Shown here: positions 18,070 through 26,646 of the stretch, piece by piece | How the letters are laid out: every line of letters starts with the position of its first letter | How positions within the stretch are numbered: position 1 is the first letter of the stretch | Position numbers and translations under genes: made by a program | The notes under the pieces: generated by a model | What the model saw: the letters and a program-made list of their open reading frames with translations, nothing else | What the model was told of the DNA's origin: nothing | Database searches by the model: none | Assembly: GCF_900091515.1 (NCBI RefSeq) | Contig: NZ_LT607410.1 | Span: 3,658,001-3,722,000 of the forward strand | DNA from: Micromonospora purpureochromogenes | Lineage (GTDB): Bacteria > Actinomycetota > Actinomycetes > Mycobacteriales > Micromonosporaceae | Reading direction: 5' to 3' | DNA length: 64,000 nt

Positions 18070-18624
18070 ATGCGCAAGCTCATCAACTCGACCTACATCA
18101 CCCTCGACGGCGTCATCGAGAACCCCATGTGGACCATGCCGTACTTCGACGAGGAGGCCGCCGCCTTCGCCGCCGGGCAGACCGACGAGGCCGACGCGCT
18201 GCTGATGGGTCGGATCACCTACGACGGCATGTCCGCCGCGTGGCCGACCCGGGACGAGAGCGACCCGAGCACCGGCGCCGCCTACTTCAACAACGTCAAG
18301 AAGTACGTCGCCTCGACCACCCTGACCGACCCGACCTGGAAGAACAGCGAGGTGCTGCAGGGCGACCTGATCGAGGAGGTGACCCGGCTCAAGGCGCAGG
18401 ACGGCAAGGCCATCCTCCAGTACGGCTTCGGCTCGGTCACCACCCAGCTGATCGCGGCCGGTCTGCTGGACGAGGTCCGGTTCTGGATCCACCCGGTGCT
18501 GGAGGGCGGCGACAGTGTGACCGCACCGCTGAAGGACTTCAAGGCGTCGTTCGAGCTGGTCGACACGAAGGTGCAGCGCAGCGGCGTGATCATCGCCTCG
18601 TACCGGCCGAAGGCGGCCCGCTGA
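18070..18624 (+). CDS. DHFR-fold reductase (RibD C-terminal/YwjB-like)
   Basis: The 184-residue protein is of the dihydrofolate-reductase-like RibD C-terminal family, probably an NADPH-dependent reductase of unknown substrate. Typical stretches are STYITLDGVIENP, ADALLMGRITYDGM, KYVASTTLTDPTWKN and LQYGFGSVTTQLIAAGLLDE. ATG 18070 has AGGAG seven bases upstream. A triple SARP-type box lies about 60 bases upstream. The 3' end overlaps the convergent SARP gene by 35 bases. Confidence 0.88.
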   Translation: MRKLINSTYITLDGVIENPMWTMPYFDEEAAAFAAGQTDEADALLMGRITYDGMSAAWPTRDESDPSTGAAYFNNVKKYVASTTLTDPTWKNSEVLQGDLIEEVTRLKAQDGKAILQYGFGSVTTQLIAAGLLDEVRFWIHPVLEGGDSVTAPLKDFKASFELVDTKVQRSGVIIASYRPKAAR

Positions 18625-21600
18625 CGGACGCGCTCTCCAGCTGGGCCCGGGCCTCGCCCGGGCCCAGCTTGCCGCCCTCGGTGACCAGCGCGTCGAAGCG
18701 CTCCCGGCCGAGGGCGGCGACGAGTCGTACCGTCACCCGGTCGGTCTCGTCGCGCTCCGCCGGCGCGGCCGGGGCCCGGGCGGCGTCCCGCGCGGCGGCC
18801 GCGGCGCCCAGCAGGCGGGCCGCGACCTCGGGCGAACGCACCGCCGAGGCCATCCCCTCCAGCGCGTTGACCGCGTCGCGCGGTGACTCCATCGCCTGCG
18901 CGGCGTCGAACGCCTCGACGTGCAGGGCCAGCCCGGCGGCCTGGTCGCCGTTCTGCTCGGCCGCGTAGCCCAGCTCGACCAGGACCATCGGCAGGTACAG
19001 CGCGGGCTGCGTCTCGCGGCGGCCCTGCTCGGCGAGGCGCGTCAGGTGCGTGACGGCCACGTCGAGCTTGCCCTCGCGGCGGGCGGCCAGGCCGAGGCCG
19101 ATCTCCGCGAAGATCATCGCGTTCGGCGCGTCCTGCTCCACCGCCAGCTGGTACGCGCGCTCGGCCAGCTCCCGGCCCTGCGCGTAGTCGCGGGTCTGCG
19201 TCGCCAGCCAGGCCAGCCAGGACAGCTTGCTGCCCACCTCGGGCCAGAGCGACAGCTCCTCGGCCCAGCGCAGCCCCTCCCGGTGCAGGGCGGCGGCGCG
19301 CTCGTGCTCGCCGCGCATCTCGGCCAGGCCGCCCACCCAGTCGGTCGCCTGCAACCGCCCCCAGCGGTCGCCGACCTGCGCGAACAACGCCGCACTGCGG
19401 GTACCGGCCTGCTCCAGCGTGGCCAGGTCGCCGGTGGCGTGGGCGAGCTTGGCCCGCGAGCTGAGCACCGCCGCCTCGGTCCAGGGGTCGTCGACGGTGG
19501 CGGGCAGCAGCTCCGCCGCGAGGGGCAGGTCACTGCGCTCGATGACCGCGTTCGCGACGAACCATGCGGCCCGGCCGCCCGGGTCGCCGGCCAGGGCGGC
19601 GCGCAGGTCGCCCGGCGCGATCGGCTCGCCCTGCAACAGCGCGAACCCGGCCCGCCACGGCGCGGCGCGCGCCTCCTCGGCCGGGTCGCCCCGCATCGCC
19701 AGCGCCCGCCGCGCCTCGGTGAGCCGGCCGCGCAGGAACCAGTACCAGCTCAGCGCGACCGCCATGCGCAGCCCGCCGCCGTGGGCCAGCGCCGAGCGCA
19801 GGTTCGCCGTCTCGGCGTCGAGCCGGGCCAGCCATTCCTGCTGGTCGGCGCCGCGCAGCTCCGGGTCGGTGCGCTCGGCCAGGTCGGTGTAGTACGCCGC
19901 GTGCCGCGCCCGGACGTCGTCGGCGTCCGCCAGCCGTTCCAGGCAGAACGCGGCGACCGACTCCAACAGCCGGTAGCGGGGGCTAATGCCCGAGTCGTCC
20001 ACCACCACCAGCGAACGGTCCACCAGCCGGGCCAGCGCGTCGAGGTCGGTCCGGCACACCTGCTCGGCCGCGTCGGGCGTGCAGCCGTCGCTGAACACCG
20101 CGAGCCGGGCCAGCACCCGGCGGTCGGCCTCGGCCAGCAGGTCCCAGCTCCAGCCGATCACCGCGGTCAGCGTGCGCTGCCGTGGCGGCATGTCCCGCTG
20201 CGCGGTGGCGAGCAGCCTGAACCGGTCGTCGAGCCGGTCCACCACGCCCTGCACGCCGAGCGCGCGTACCCGGGTCGCGGCCAGTTCGAGGGCCAGCGGC
20301 AGGCCGTCCAGCCGGCGGCAGAGCTGCGCCACCGCGGGCGCGGTCCGCTCGTCGAGGTGGAAGCCGCGGTGCTGCGCGGCGGCGCGGGCGGCGAACAGCC
20401 GGGCCGCGGCCGAGCGCCGGACCGCGTCGAGGTCGCGGTCGTGCTCGGGTACGGCCAGCGGCGGCACCTCCCAGAGCAGCTCACCGGTGAGGCCGAGCGG
20501 TTCCCGGCTGGTGGCCAGCACGGTGACGCCGGCCGCGTCCCGCAGCAGCCGGGCGACCAGCGCGGCGACCGGCTCGATGACGTGCTCGCAGTTGTCCAGC
20601 ACGAGCAGCAGCTGCCGGTGCCGGAGCACTGCGGACAGCCGGTCGACGGCGGACACGCTGGCGCCCGCCGCCTCGCGCAGGTCCAACGCCCCGAGCACCT
20701 CGTCGGCGACGCGCGGGTCGCCGACCGGCAGCGGCGCCAGCTCCACCAGGTGGGCGCCGTCCGGGAGGACCAGCTCGCGGGCGGCCTCGGTGGCCAGCCG
20801 GGTTTTGCCGACCCCGCCCGGCCCGGTCAGCGTGACCAGCCGCTGCCGCGGGAGCAGGGCGCGCAGCTCGGTCAGCGCCTCGGCCCGTCCGACCAGCCCG
20901 TCGAGTCGGGCCGGCAGGCTGTTCCGGATGATCGCGGCTTTCGGCGGGGCGCTCAGGCCGGCGTCCTGTTCGAGGATCCTGCGGTGCAGGGCGACCAGCT
21001 CCGGCCCCGGGTCGAGGCCCAGCTCGTCGACGAGTCGGTCGCGCAGCTCGGCGTAGCTGTCCAGGGCCTCGGAGGCGCGACCGGCCGCGTAGAGCGCGCG
21101 CATCTGCAACGCCCGCAGCCCCTCGCGCAGCGGGTGCCGGGCGACCAGCTCGGCCAGGTCGGCGGCGACCAGGTCGTGCTCGCCGCGGGCCAGCCGGGCG
21201 TCGGCGAGCCGTTCGTGCACCACGAGGCGCTGCTCGGCCAGGCGGGTGGCCTCGGCGCGGGCGAACTCGGCGTCGGCCACGTCGGCGTACGCGTCGCCGC
21301 GCCACAGCGCGAGGGCGGCGGTCAGCCGGTCCACGTCGGTGGCGGTGGCCAGCTCCGCGAACCGGTCGGCGTCCACCGCCCCGGTCCGCAGCAGGTAACC
21401 GGGCGGCCGTGACTCGACCAGCTCGCGCGCGCCCGGCTCGGCGTCGTTGAGCGCCTTGCGCAGCTGGGACACCCGCACCTGGAGGGCGCCGGCCGGATTG
21501 GCCGGGACGTCGGCACCCCACAGGTCGTCGATCAGGCGGTCCGCCGAGACCACCTGGTTGCGGTGGGCCAGCAGGTCGGCCAGCAGCACCCGGACCTTGG

Positions 21601-21679
21601 TGCCGGGTACGACGACCGGCTCGCCGGCGTCCGTGCTGACAGCGAGCGGCCCGAGCACCCCGAACTGCACGGCCGCCAT
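18590..21679 (-). CDS. AfsR/SARP-family transcriptional activator with NB-ARC and TPR domains
   Basis: The 1029-residue regulator has an OmpR-type winged helix (about 1-95), a BTAD domain (about 100-240), an NTPase domain with Walker A GPGGVGKT at residues 286-293 and a TSREPLGLTGE segment, and TPR-like helices to the C terminus. Such STAND-type activators bind tandem heptamers overlapping the -35 region. ATG 21679 is taken because the domain starts there (MAAVQFGVLGPL). Boxes of the expected form lie just upstream of it, facing the divergent hydrolase, and in front of the convergent reductase. Both flanking genes are therefore probable targets. Confidence 0.9.
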   Translation of the reverse strand: MAAVQFGVLGPLAVSTDAGEPVVVPGTKVRVLLADLLAHRNQVVSADRLIDDLWGADVPANPAGALQVRVSQLRKALNDAEPGARELVESRPPGYLLRTGAVDADRFAELATATDVDRLTAALALWRGDAYADVADAEFARAEATRLAEQRLVVHERLADARLARGEHDLVAADLAELVARHPLREGLRALQMRALYAAGRASEALDSYAELRDRLVDELGLDPGPELVALHRRILEQDAGLSAPPKAAIIRNSLPARLDGLVGRAEALTELRALLPRQRLVTLTGPGGVGKTRLATEAARELVLPDGAHLVELAPLPVGDPRVADEVLGALDLREAAGASVSAVDRLSAVLRHRQLLLVLDNCEHVIEPVAALVARLLRDAAGVTVLATSREPLGLTGELLWEVPPLAVPEHDRDLDAVRRSAAARLFAARAAAQHRGFHLDERTAPAVAQLCRRLDGLPLALELAATRVRALGVQGVVDRLDDRFRLLATAQRDMPPRQRTLTAVIGWSWDLLAEADRRVLARLAVFSDGCTPDAAEQVCRTDLDALARLVDRSLVVVDDSGISPRYRLLESVAAFCLERLADADDVRARHAAYYTDLAERTDPELRGADQQEWLARLDAETANLRSALAHGGGLRMAVALSWYWFLRGRLTEARRALAMRGDPAEEARAAPWRAGFALLQGEPIAPGDLRAALAGDPGGRAAWFVANAVIERSDLPLAAELLPATVDDPWTEAAVLSSRAKLAHATGDLATLEQAGTRSAALFAQVGDRWGRLQATDWVGGLAEMRGEHERAAALHREGLRWAEELSLWPEVGSKLSWLAWLATQTRDYAQGRELAERAYQLAVEQDAPNAMIFAEIGLGLAARREGKLDVAVTHLTRLAEQGRRETQPALYLPMVLVELGYAAEQNGDQAAGLALHVEAFDAAQAMESPRDAVNALEGMASAVRSPEVAARLLGAAAAARDAARAPAAPAERDETDRVTVRLVAALGRERFDALVTEGGKLGPGEARAQLESASVSGPPSAGTRR

Positions 21680-21690
21680 CCTAGCGAGGC

Positions 21691-21733
21691 GGAAGGCGAC
21701 CTGAAGCGGACCGTAAGCGCCGTGCCCCACCGT
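21691..21733 (+). promoter_or_regulatory. Triple SARP-type heptamer box and -10 of the hydrolase gene
   Basis: GGAAGGC (21691), TGAAGCG (21702) and GTAAGCG (21713) are spaced 11 bases start to start, with identical GACC spacers. Eight bases later comes CACCGT (21728-21733), aligned with CAATGT at the other site. Transcription would begin near 21740, the start codon itself, which suggests a leaderless message. The box lies in the 60-base gap between the divergent SARP and hydrolase genes and could also affect the SARP gene. Confidence 0.75.
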
Positions 21734-21739
21734 GGGCGT

Positions 21740-22504
21740 ATGGACATCCACCACGAAGAACACGGCATCGGCGAGGGCCGCCCGCTGGTACTGGTCCACG
21801 GCGCGCTCTCCGGCATCGGCACCTCGTTCGGCAGGATCCTGCCGCTGCTGGCCAAGAGCCGGCGGGTGATCGCGATCGAGCTGCAGGCCCACGGTCGCAC
21901 CCCGGACATCGACCGTCCGCTGACCGTGGAGAACTTCGCCGCCGACGTGGTCGAGCTGCTCGACCGCCTCGGTGTCGAGCGGGCGGACCTGTTCGGCTGG
22001 AGCATGGGCGCGGCGGTCGCGCTGCGCCTCGGCACCGATCACGCCGACCGGGTCGGGCGGCTGGTGCTCGCCTCGGTGAGCTTCGACGACGCCGGCCTGC
22101 ACCCGGGACTGTTGGACGGCATCCAGGACCTGCAACCGGAACACCTGCACGGCTCGGAGTTCCACGAGGAGTACCTGCGGACCGCGCCCGACCCGGCCGG
22201 CTGGTCCAACCTGGTCACCAAGATGAAGGTCCTGGACGCGAACCTGCCGCAGTGGACGCCCGAGCAGATCCAGGCGCTGGCCGCGCCCACGATGATCGTG
22301 CTGGCCGACTCGGACATCGTCCAGCCCGAGCACGCCGTGCGGATGTTCCGGCTGCTCGGCGGGGCGGTGGCCGGCGACCTGACCGGCCTGCCGGCCTGCC
22401 GCCTGGCCATCCTGCCCGGCACCACCCACACCACCATCCCGCACCGCGCCGACTGGCTGGCCCCGATGATCGACGAATTCCTGGACGAGGATCACCGCGG
22501 GTAG
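21740..22504 (+). CDS. Alpha/beta hydrolase
   Basis: The 254-residue alpha/beta hydrolase has the nucleophile elbow GWSMG (Ser88), the oxyanion-hole strand PLVLVHGAL, an acid candidate in LADSDIVQP and the histidine in PGTTHTTIP. It is a typical soluble esterase or haloperoxidase-like fold; the substrate is unknown. ATG 21740 has no ribosome-binding site and falls about where transcription from the SARP-type promoter would start. It is divergent from the SARP gene. Confidence 0.85.
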   Translation: MDIHHEEHGIGEGRPLVLVHGALSGIGTSFGRILPLLAKSRRVIAIELQAHGRTPDIDRPLTVENFAADVVELLDRLGVERADLFGWSMGAAVALRLGTDHADRVGRLVLASVSFDDAGLHPGLLDGIQDLQPEHLHGSEFHEEYLRTAPDPAGWSNLVTKMKVLDANLPQWTPEQIQALAAPTMIVLADSDIVQPEHAVRMFRLLGGAVAGDLTGLPACRLAILPGTTHTTIPHRADWLAPMIDEFLDEDHRG

Positions 22505-22555
22505 TTGTCTTCTCGCAACGGTCGCGGAAATTTCCACCCTGGGTAACCTGCGAGC

Positions 22556-23059
22556 ATGAACGACGACGGGGCCTTCGACCCGGGGCTGGTGGGCCCCCGG
22601 CCGACCGCGGCGTCCGTGCTCATGTCCGAGGACTTCACCGCCGCCACCGTGACCGCCCTGCGGCACCGGTTGCGGGCGGCGGTCAGTGGCGCGGGACTCG
22701 TCGGCGACGAGGGCTACGACTTCGTTCTCGCCGTGCACGAACTGGCCACCAACGCGGTGCGCCACGGTGGCGGCCACGGCCACCTCGACCTGTGGCGCCA
22801 GGACGACGTGCTGATCTGCGAGGTCAGCGACCACGGAGCGACCGCCTCAGGTCTGCCCGTGCGGCTGCCCCCCGTCGACGTCGCCGGGGGACGCGGCCTG
22901 TGGCTGGCCCACCGGCTGAGCGAGGGCCTGCTGCTCACCCGAGGGGTCGACGGCGTCACCGCCACCGTGACCGCGTGCCTGGACGTCGTCGCCGGCCCGC
23001 CGGTCGTCGATGCCGCGGCGTCCGAGCCCCACCCGTCCGCCGAGGACGACCCGCGATGA
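22556..23059 (+). CDS. RsbW-like ATP-binding protein
   Basis: The 167-residue GHKL-ATPase protein is of the anti-sigma regulatory kinase class, paralogous to the one at 16222-16620. The N-box is HELATNAVRH, followed by SDHGATAS and GGRGLWLAHRL. The C-terminal 25 residues are acidic and Pro-rich. TAACCT lies six bases before ATG 22556 and no Shine-Dalgarno is seen, so translation is probably leaderless. No STAS or sigma gene is adjacent. Confidence 0.85.
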   Translation: MNDDGAFDPGLVGPRPTAASVLMSEDFTAATVTALRHRLRAAVSGAGLVGDEGYDFVLAVHELATNAVRHGGGHGHLDLWRQDDVLICEVSDHGATASGLPVRLPPVDVAGGRGLWLAHRLSEGLLLTRGVDGVTATVTACLDVVAGPPVVDAAASEPHPSAEDDPR

Positions 23060-23169
23060 GGCGGCAGCCGGGCTGACGGCACCGGATCAGCGCGGCCTAC
23101 CCGGCCCCGGATCGATGGCAGCGGCGCCGGTCGACTCTGGACTCCGCCCGGTGCCGTCGGTGTTCGCCG

Positions 23170-23604
23170 TCAGGGTCGACGGCGCGTCGGGTCGGGCCCC
23201 CGATCCCACTGTTCGCCGCGCCTGCGGCGGTCCTCCCGTACGGCGCTGCGGATCGACCGCAGCGTGGCGTCGGGGGCGAAGATGAGCGCGTACCAGCGGT
23301 CGAGCATCGCGTGCAGGTCGCTGAGCGTGGCCGTCGCCCGTTCCGTCTGTTCCCGGGCGGTCCTCAGCTGCTCGCGGGCCGCCTGTGCCTCCGTCTCCAG
23401 CTCCGCCACCCGCACCCGCATCGGTTGCACGAGGGTCAGTGCCGCGTCGGTGAGCATGTCCGCCGCCTCCGCCTTGAACTTGCCGCGTTGGGCCACGACG
23501 GCGGCGATGGCGGCCAGGCCGCTGGCGCCGCCGAGCACGCCCAGCACCGACAGCACGACCTGCACCCACTGCGGGGCGGTGGTGGCATCGGTCGGCGGCG
23601 TCAT
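23170..23604 (-). CDS. Unknown single-span membrane protein with coiled coil
   Basis: The 144-residue protein has one membrane segment at about residues 13-38 (VQVVLSVLGVLGGASGLAAI), then a long heptad-like helix (VAELETEAQAAREQLRTARE) and a basic C terminus. The shape recalls small holin-like or septum-associated proteins, but I recognise no family. ATG 23604 overlaps the stop of the upstream membrane-protein gene (ATGA), so the two form an operon. Confidence 0.65.
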   Translation of the reverse strand: MTPPTDATTAPQWVQVVLSVLGVLGGASGLAAIAAVVAQRGKFKAEAADMLTDAALTLVQPMRVRVAELETEAQAAREQLRTAREQTERATATLSDLHAMLDRWYALIFAPDATLRSIRSAVREDRRRRGEQWDRGPDPTRRRP

Positions 23605-24050
23605 CGTCGGCCCCCGGTGGGACAGTTGCCGGTGTCCACGTCGATGCTGCGGATCAGCCTGCGGAGGTCGAGCAGGATCTCCGTCGCGCGCCACCACGAA
23701 CCCACCGCGACCGCGGTGATGAACGACGCCGCGGCGACCGCCATCCGGCCGGACATCACCAGCAGGGCGACGGAGTACATCCCGGCGAGGGTGCCCAGCA
23801 GGAGCATCGAGGCCAGTTCGATGCCGAGGGCGGTGGAGATCCGTCCCGGCCAGGTCAGGCCGAGCAGGCCGCCCAGCCCGACGAGGATGAGGCCCAGTTC
23901 CCAGCCGATCCGGATCGGGTGCGGCATCGCCATCTCCACCGAGGGTGGGCGCACGTTGAGGGTGATCAGCAGGAGCCCGCACACGGGCGCGGTGACCAGC
24001 ACGGCGTTCTCGAACGGTCGCCGGTTGCGCCAGATCCGCATGCTCTGCAC
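23601..24050 (-). CDS. Unknown four-span membrane protein
   Basis: The 149-residue protein has about four hydrophobic segments (starting near NAVLVTAPVCGLLL, GLILVGLGGLLGL, ELASMLLLGTLAGM and AVAAASFITAVAVG) and short cytosolic ends. GTG 24050 is preferred because GGGAG lies five bases upstream; ATG 24041 is the alternative. It is translationally coupled to the coiled-coil protein downstream. I do not recognise the family. A phage-derived or cell-envelope role is possible. Confidence 0.6.
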   Translation of the reverse strand: MQSMRIWRNRRPFENAVLVTAPVCGLLLITLNVRPPSVEMAMPHPIRIGWELGLILVGLGGLLGLTWPGRISTALGIELASMLLLGTLAGMYSVALLVMSGRMAVAAASFITAVAVGSWWRATEILLDLRRLIRSIDVDTGNCPTGGRR

Positions 24051-24489
24051 GGCAACTCCCTGAGGTCGGTGCGGGTACCCCGAGGAAGCGGTTGCCGGTT
24101 GCGTACGACCACGCTGCCCGGGTGGCACCCCCTGCTGGGCCGGGGTGTGACGACGAGCGCCATCGGTGGTCGACACCTCTAGTCATACCACCCGTTTCCG
24201 GTCGCCCCAAACTGATGGGATCCGACATAAGCGCTGGTCAGCGGTGGTGCGAGCGGCCTGGGACGGGCAGCCGCGGGAGGCTGGAGGGCGCGCCGGGCGA
24301 CGTCCGGATGTCCCCTCTCGACTGTCGAGAACCGCGGCTTCGCCGCCACTCAGGAACAAGACACCTTCGGTGCAAACGACAGAAAGACCGCAAAACACCC
24401 GTGGGTGTGGTCACCGGGCGCCGGCGGCGGAGCGTTTGCCGACCGTGGGCGCGGGTAGCCACGCTGCCTCGCCACGGGAAGGACGTCAC
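24051..24489. other. Intergenic region with inverted repeat and stress-type promoter
   Basis: I see no gene in this 439-base gap between divergent genes. It holds an inverted repeat, ACACCC-GT-GGGTGT (24395-24408), in a locally A-rich patch, and a SigB/SigF-type promoter (24434-24458, listed separately). Open frames crossing it lack actinobacterial third-position bias over the full stretch. Confidence 0.5.
24434..24458 (+). promoter_or_regulatory. SigB/SigF-type promoter (GTTT-N15-GGGTAG)
   Basis: GTTT at 24434-24437 and GGGTAG at 24453-24458 are separated by 15 bases, the pattern for actinobacterial stress sigma factors of the SigB/SigF group. It lies 31 bases upstream of the DUF2267 gene. 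Stress or stationary-phase control is inferred. Confidence 0.6.
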
Positions 24490-24876
24490 ATGGCCGAGCT
24501 GAAGTTCGTCGACAAGGTCGCCGCACGGGCGGGCGTACCGCCGGAGACGGCGCGGTCCCTGACCGAGGCCACCCTGGGCACCCTCACGCAGCGGATCAGT
24601 GGCGGCCAGGCCGGCGCCCTGGCCGGCCATGTCGCCGACGAGCTGAGCCCGTTGCTGATCAAGGGCACGGAGGATCCGGAGGCGTTCGGCTACGACGAGT
24701 TCCTGCGTCGGGTGGCCGAGCGCGCCGGGGTGGACCACGGGGTCGCCGAGCGCGGCGTGCGGGCCGTCCTGCAGACCCTGCACCGGGTGGTCGGACACCG
24801 GGAGTTCGAGGACGCCATGGTGCAGCTGCCGGCGGACCTCCGGGCGCTGGCCGAGCCCCTGCCCCACGGACCCTGA
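24490..24876 (+). CDS. DUF2267 domain protein
   Basis: The 128-residue soluble helical protein is of the DUF2267 family, seen in LTEATLGTLTQRISGGQAGA, FGYDEFLRRVAERAGV and the end region FEDAMVQLPADLRAL. Two similar helical repeats are apparent. The family's biochemical role is not known; members are often found with stress genes. ATG 24490 has GGAAGGA upstream and a SigB/SigF-type promoter before it. Confidence 0.85.
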   Translation: MAELKFVDKVAARAGVPPETARSLTEATLGTLTQRISGGQAGALAGHVADELSPLLIKGTEDPEAFGYDEFLRRVAERAGVDHGVAERGVRAVLQTLHRVVGHREFEDAMVQLPADLRALAEPLPHGP

Positions 24877-25025
24877 CCGGCCTGGCACCCTGCCGTGCCC
24901 GGCGGCCAGGCGGTCTGCTGGCGCAGGCGGCGGTGCCCGTCCTCCCGGCGACCCCGTCGGCCTCGGGTGCGGTTCTTGTCGCCCGGACGACAACCACCGC
25001 ACCCGGAGTCCGGCCCCACCCGGCG

Positions 25026-25910
25026 TCAGTCGAGCAGACCCCCGGTGGGCAGCGGTAGACCGGGCAGCGGCGGCAGCAGCGAGGGGCTCGGCGCGGGCGA
25101 CAGGGGAAGCCGGGGCAGCGGCGGCAGCGGCAGCAGGTTCGACCCGGCGGTCGGCTCCGGCGCGGGCTGCGCCGGCGGCCGCGTCGGGGCGGTCGTGGCG
25201 GGAGCGGGAGCCGGAGTGCCCGGCGGGTTGGCCGCCGTCGGGCCGAGGGGCGTCGAGGTGGGCCCGGTCGGTGCCGCGGGCGTCGCGCACCGGGGCCAGG
25301 TGGGGCAGGCCGGTGTGGCCAGGTCGCGCAGGACGGCGTCGATCTCGGCGCGCAGCCGGGTGGCGTCGGCGGGGTCGGTGACCGAGGCCAGTTCCCGTTG
25401 CGCCTGATCCACCAGTCGCCGGGCCTCGTCGGGCCGGCCGGCGGCGACGGCGTCGCGGGCGCGGGCGATGGTGTCCTCGACGGTGCGCACCGCCGCCTGC
25501 TCGGGATGCAGGACCTTGGTCAATGCCCAGAGCGGACTCTCCGGGCCGGCGCTCCTGCTCCCCACCCCCAGGCCCGTCGCCAGCATGAGGACGGCGGCCA
25601 CGGCGGCCGCCAGCCGCAGCGCCCACGGCCGGGGCCGGCGCGACCGTGCCCCGCCGACGCGGACCGGCCCGGTCGGGAGGTCGGTCCCGGCCCGCTGGTC
25701 GGCGTCCGTCCCGACCACGGGAAGCCCGCTGCTCGTCCCGGTCTCGTCGACGTCGGCGGTGACGTCGGCCCGCCAGGTGGCGAGCAGGGCCGCCAGGTCG
25801 TCGCCGTCGGTCCCCTCCTCACCCCGCCCGAGCGCGTCGAGGAGCAGGTCGTCGCGGTTGACCGTGCCGAGGTCCAGCTGCTCGCCGCTGTCCGGCTCGT
25901 GCCCAGTCAT
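25026..25910 (-). CDS. RsdA-like membrane anti-sigma factor (partner of SigD)
   Basis: The 294-residue protein has an N-terminal segment (about 15-50, with RDDLLLDALGRGE and LAALLATWRADV) like the sigma-binding motif of RsdA. One membrane span lies at about 100-120, followed by a helical segment and a long Pro/Ala/Thr-rich extracytoplasmic tail. ATG 25910 overlaps the stop of the sigma-factor gene (ATGA), the normal sigma/anti-sigma arrangement. Release by regulated proteolysis is known for RsdA but is not shown here. A close paralogue lies at 57088. Confidence 0.8.
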   Translation of the reverse strand: MTGHEPDSGEQLDLGTVNRDDLLLDALGRGEEGTDGDDLAALLATWRADVTADVDETGTSSGLPVVGTDADQRAGTDLPTGPVRVGGARSRRPRPWALRLAAAVAAVLMLATGLGVGSRSAGPESPLWALTKVLHPEQAAVRTVEDTIARARDAVAAGRPDEARRLVDQAQRELASVTDPADATRLRAEIDAVLRDLATPACPTWPRCATPAAPTGPTSTPLGPTAANPPGTPAPAPATTAPTRPPAQPAPEPTAGSNLLPLPPLPRLPLSPAPSPSLLPPLPGLPLPTGGLLD

Positions 25911-26485
25911 GCCGCCACCTCGTCAAGTCCGCTGCCCGCAAGGGTACGGAGCCGGGCGAGGGCCCGGGACTGGGCCACCCGGACGGCCGCCGCCGACATG
26001 CCGAGGATGATGCCCACCTCCTCGGCGGTCAGGCCGACCGCGACCCGGAGCGTGATGATCTCCCGCTGGACGTCGGGCAGCCGCTGCAACAGCACCGACA
26101 GCCGGCGGGCCAGGTCGGTGGCGACGGCCTGCTGCTCCGGACCCGGCGCCGCGTCCGGGTGCTCCACCGGGGTGTCGGTCATGGTGACGGCGGAGTCGCG
26201 TACCGCCGCCCGCTGGGCGTCGGCGACCTTGTTCGCGGCGACGGCGAAGACGAAGGCCGAGAACGGCTTGCCCTGCTCCCGGTAGCGGGGCAGGGCCTTC
26301 AGCACCGCCAGGCAGACCTCCTGCGCGACGTCGTCGGCGGTGGTGTACGCCCCGCCGACGCGGCCCAGCCGAGCCCGGCAGTAGCGGACGAGCCGCGGCC
26401 GTACGTCGGTGAGCAGGGCCGACACCGCCGTCGGGTCGCCATCGGCGGCCCGGCGGACGAGCTCTGGCTCGATCGCTGTGGTCAT
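25907..26485 (-). CDS. ECF-type sigma factor SigD/ShbA
   Basis: The 192-residue group IV sigma factor has region 2 at about 25-95 (TTADDVAQEVCLAVLKALPRY) and region 4 at about 130-185 (VGLTAEEVGIILGMSAAAVRVAQSRALARLR). This matches the SigD/ShbA class that drives housekeeping-sigma genes in actinobacteria. It is paired with the downstream RsdA-like anti-sigma gene. It diverges from the mce operon across a 161-base spacer. A second copy of the pair occurs at 56519-58191. Confidence 0.87.
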   Translation of the reverse strand: MTTAIEPELVRRAADGDPTAVSALLTDVRPRLVRYCRARLGRVGGAYTTADDVAQEVCLAVLKALPRYREQGKPFSAFVFAVAANKVADAQRAAVRDSAVTMTDTPVEHPDAAPGPEQQAVATDLARRLSVLLQRLPDVQREIITLRVAVGLTAEEVGIILGMSAAAVRVAQSRALARLRTLAGSGLDEVAA

Positions 26486-26646
26486 GGATTGCGAGGCACC
26501 TTCATTACCGGTGGGTTAACGGCACGCTATCCAGCCGCGGGCCACTTTGCATAGGTCACCCTCTGTGGCTGCCGGCGCGCGGAAAGAAGTGTGTTGCGTT
26601 CCGTCCGGCCGGCGCGATGTCACTGATGTCGACGGAGGGAGGGCGC

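Noticed and set aside
18590..18624. Overlap of reductase and SARP gene ends read as a frameshift or misassembly
   Set aside because: Both proteins have family-normal ends; a 35-base convergent overlap is unremarkable.
22525..22546. SigB-type promoter (GGGTAA) before the RsbW-like gene at 22556
   Set aside because: No GTTT-like -35 is present at 14-17 bases upstream; a leaderless TAACCT -10 explains the sequence better.
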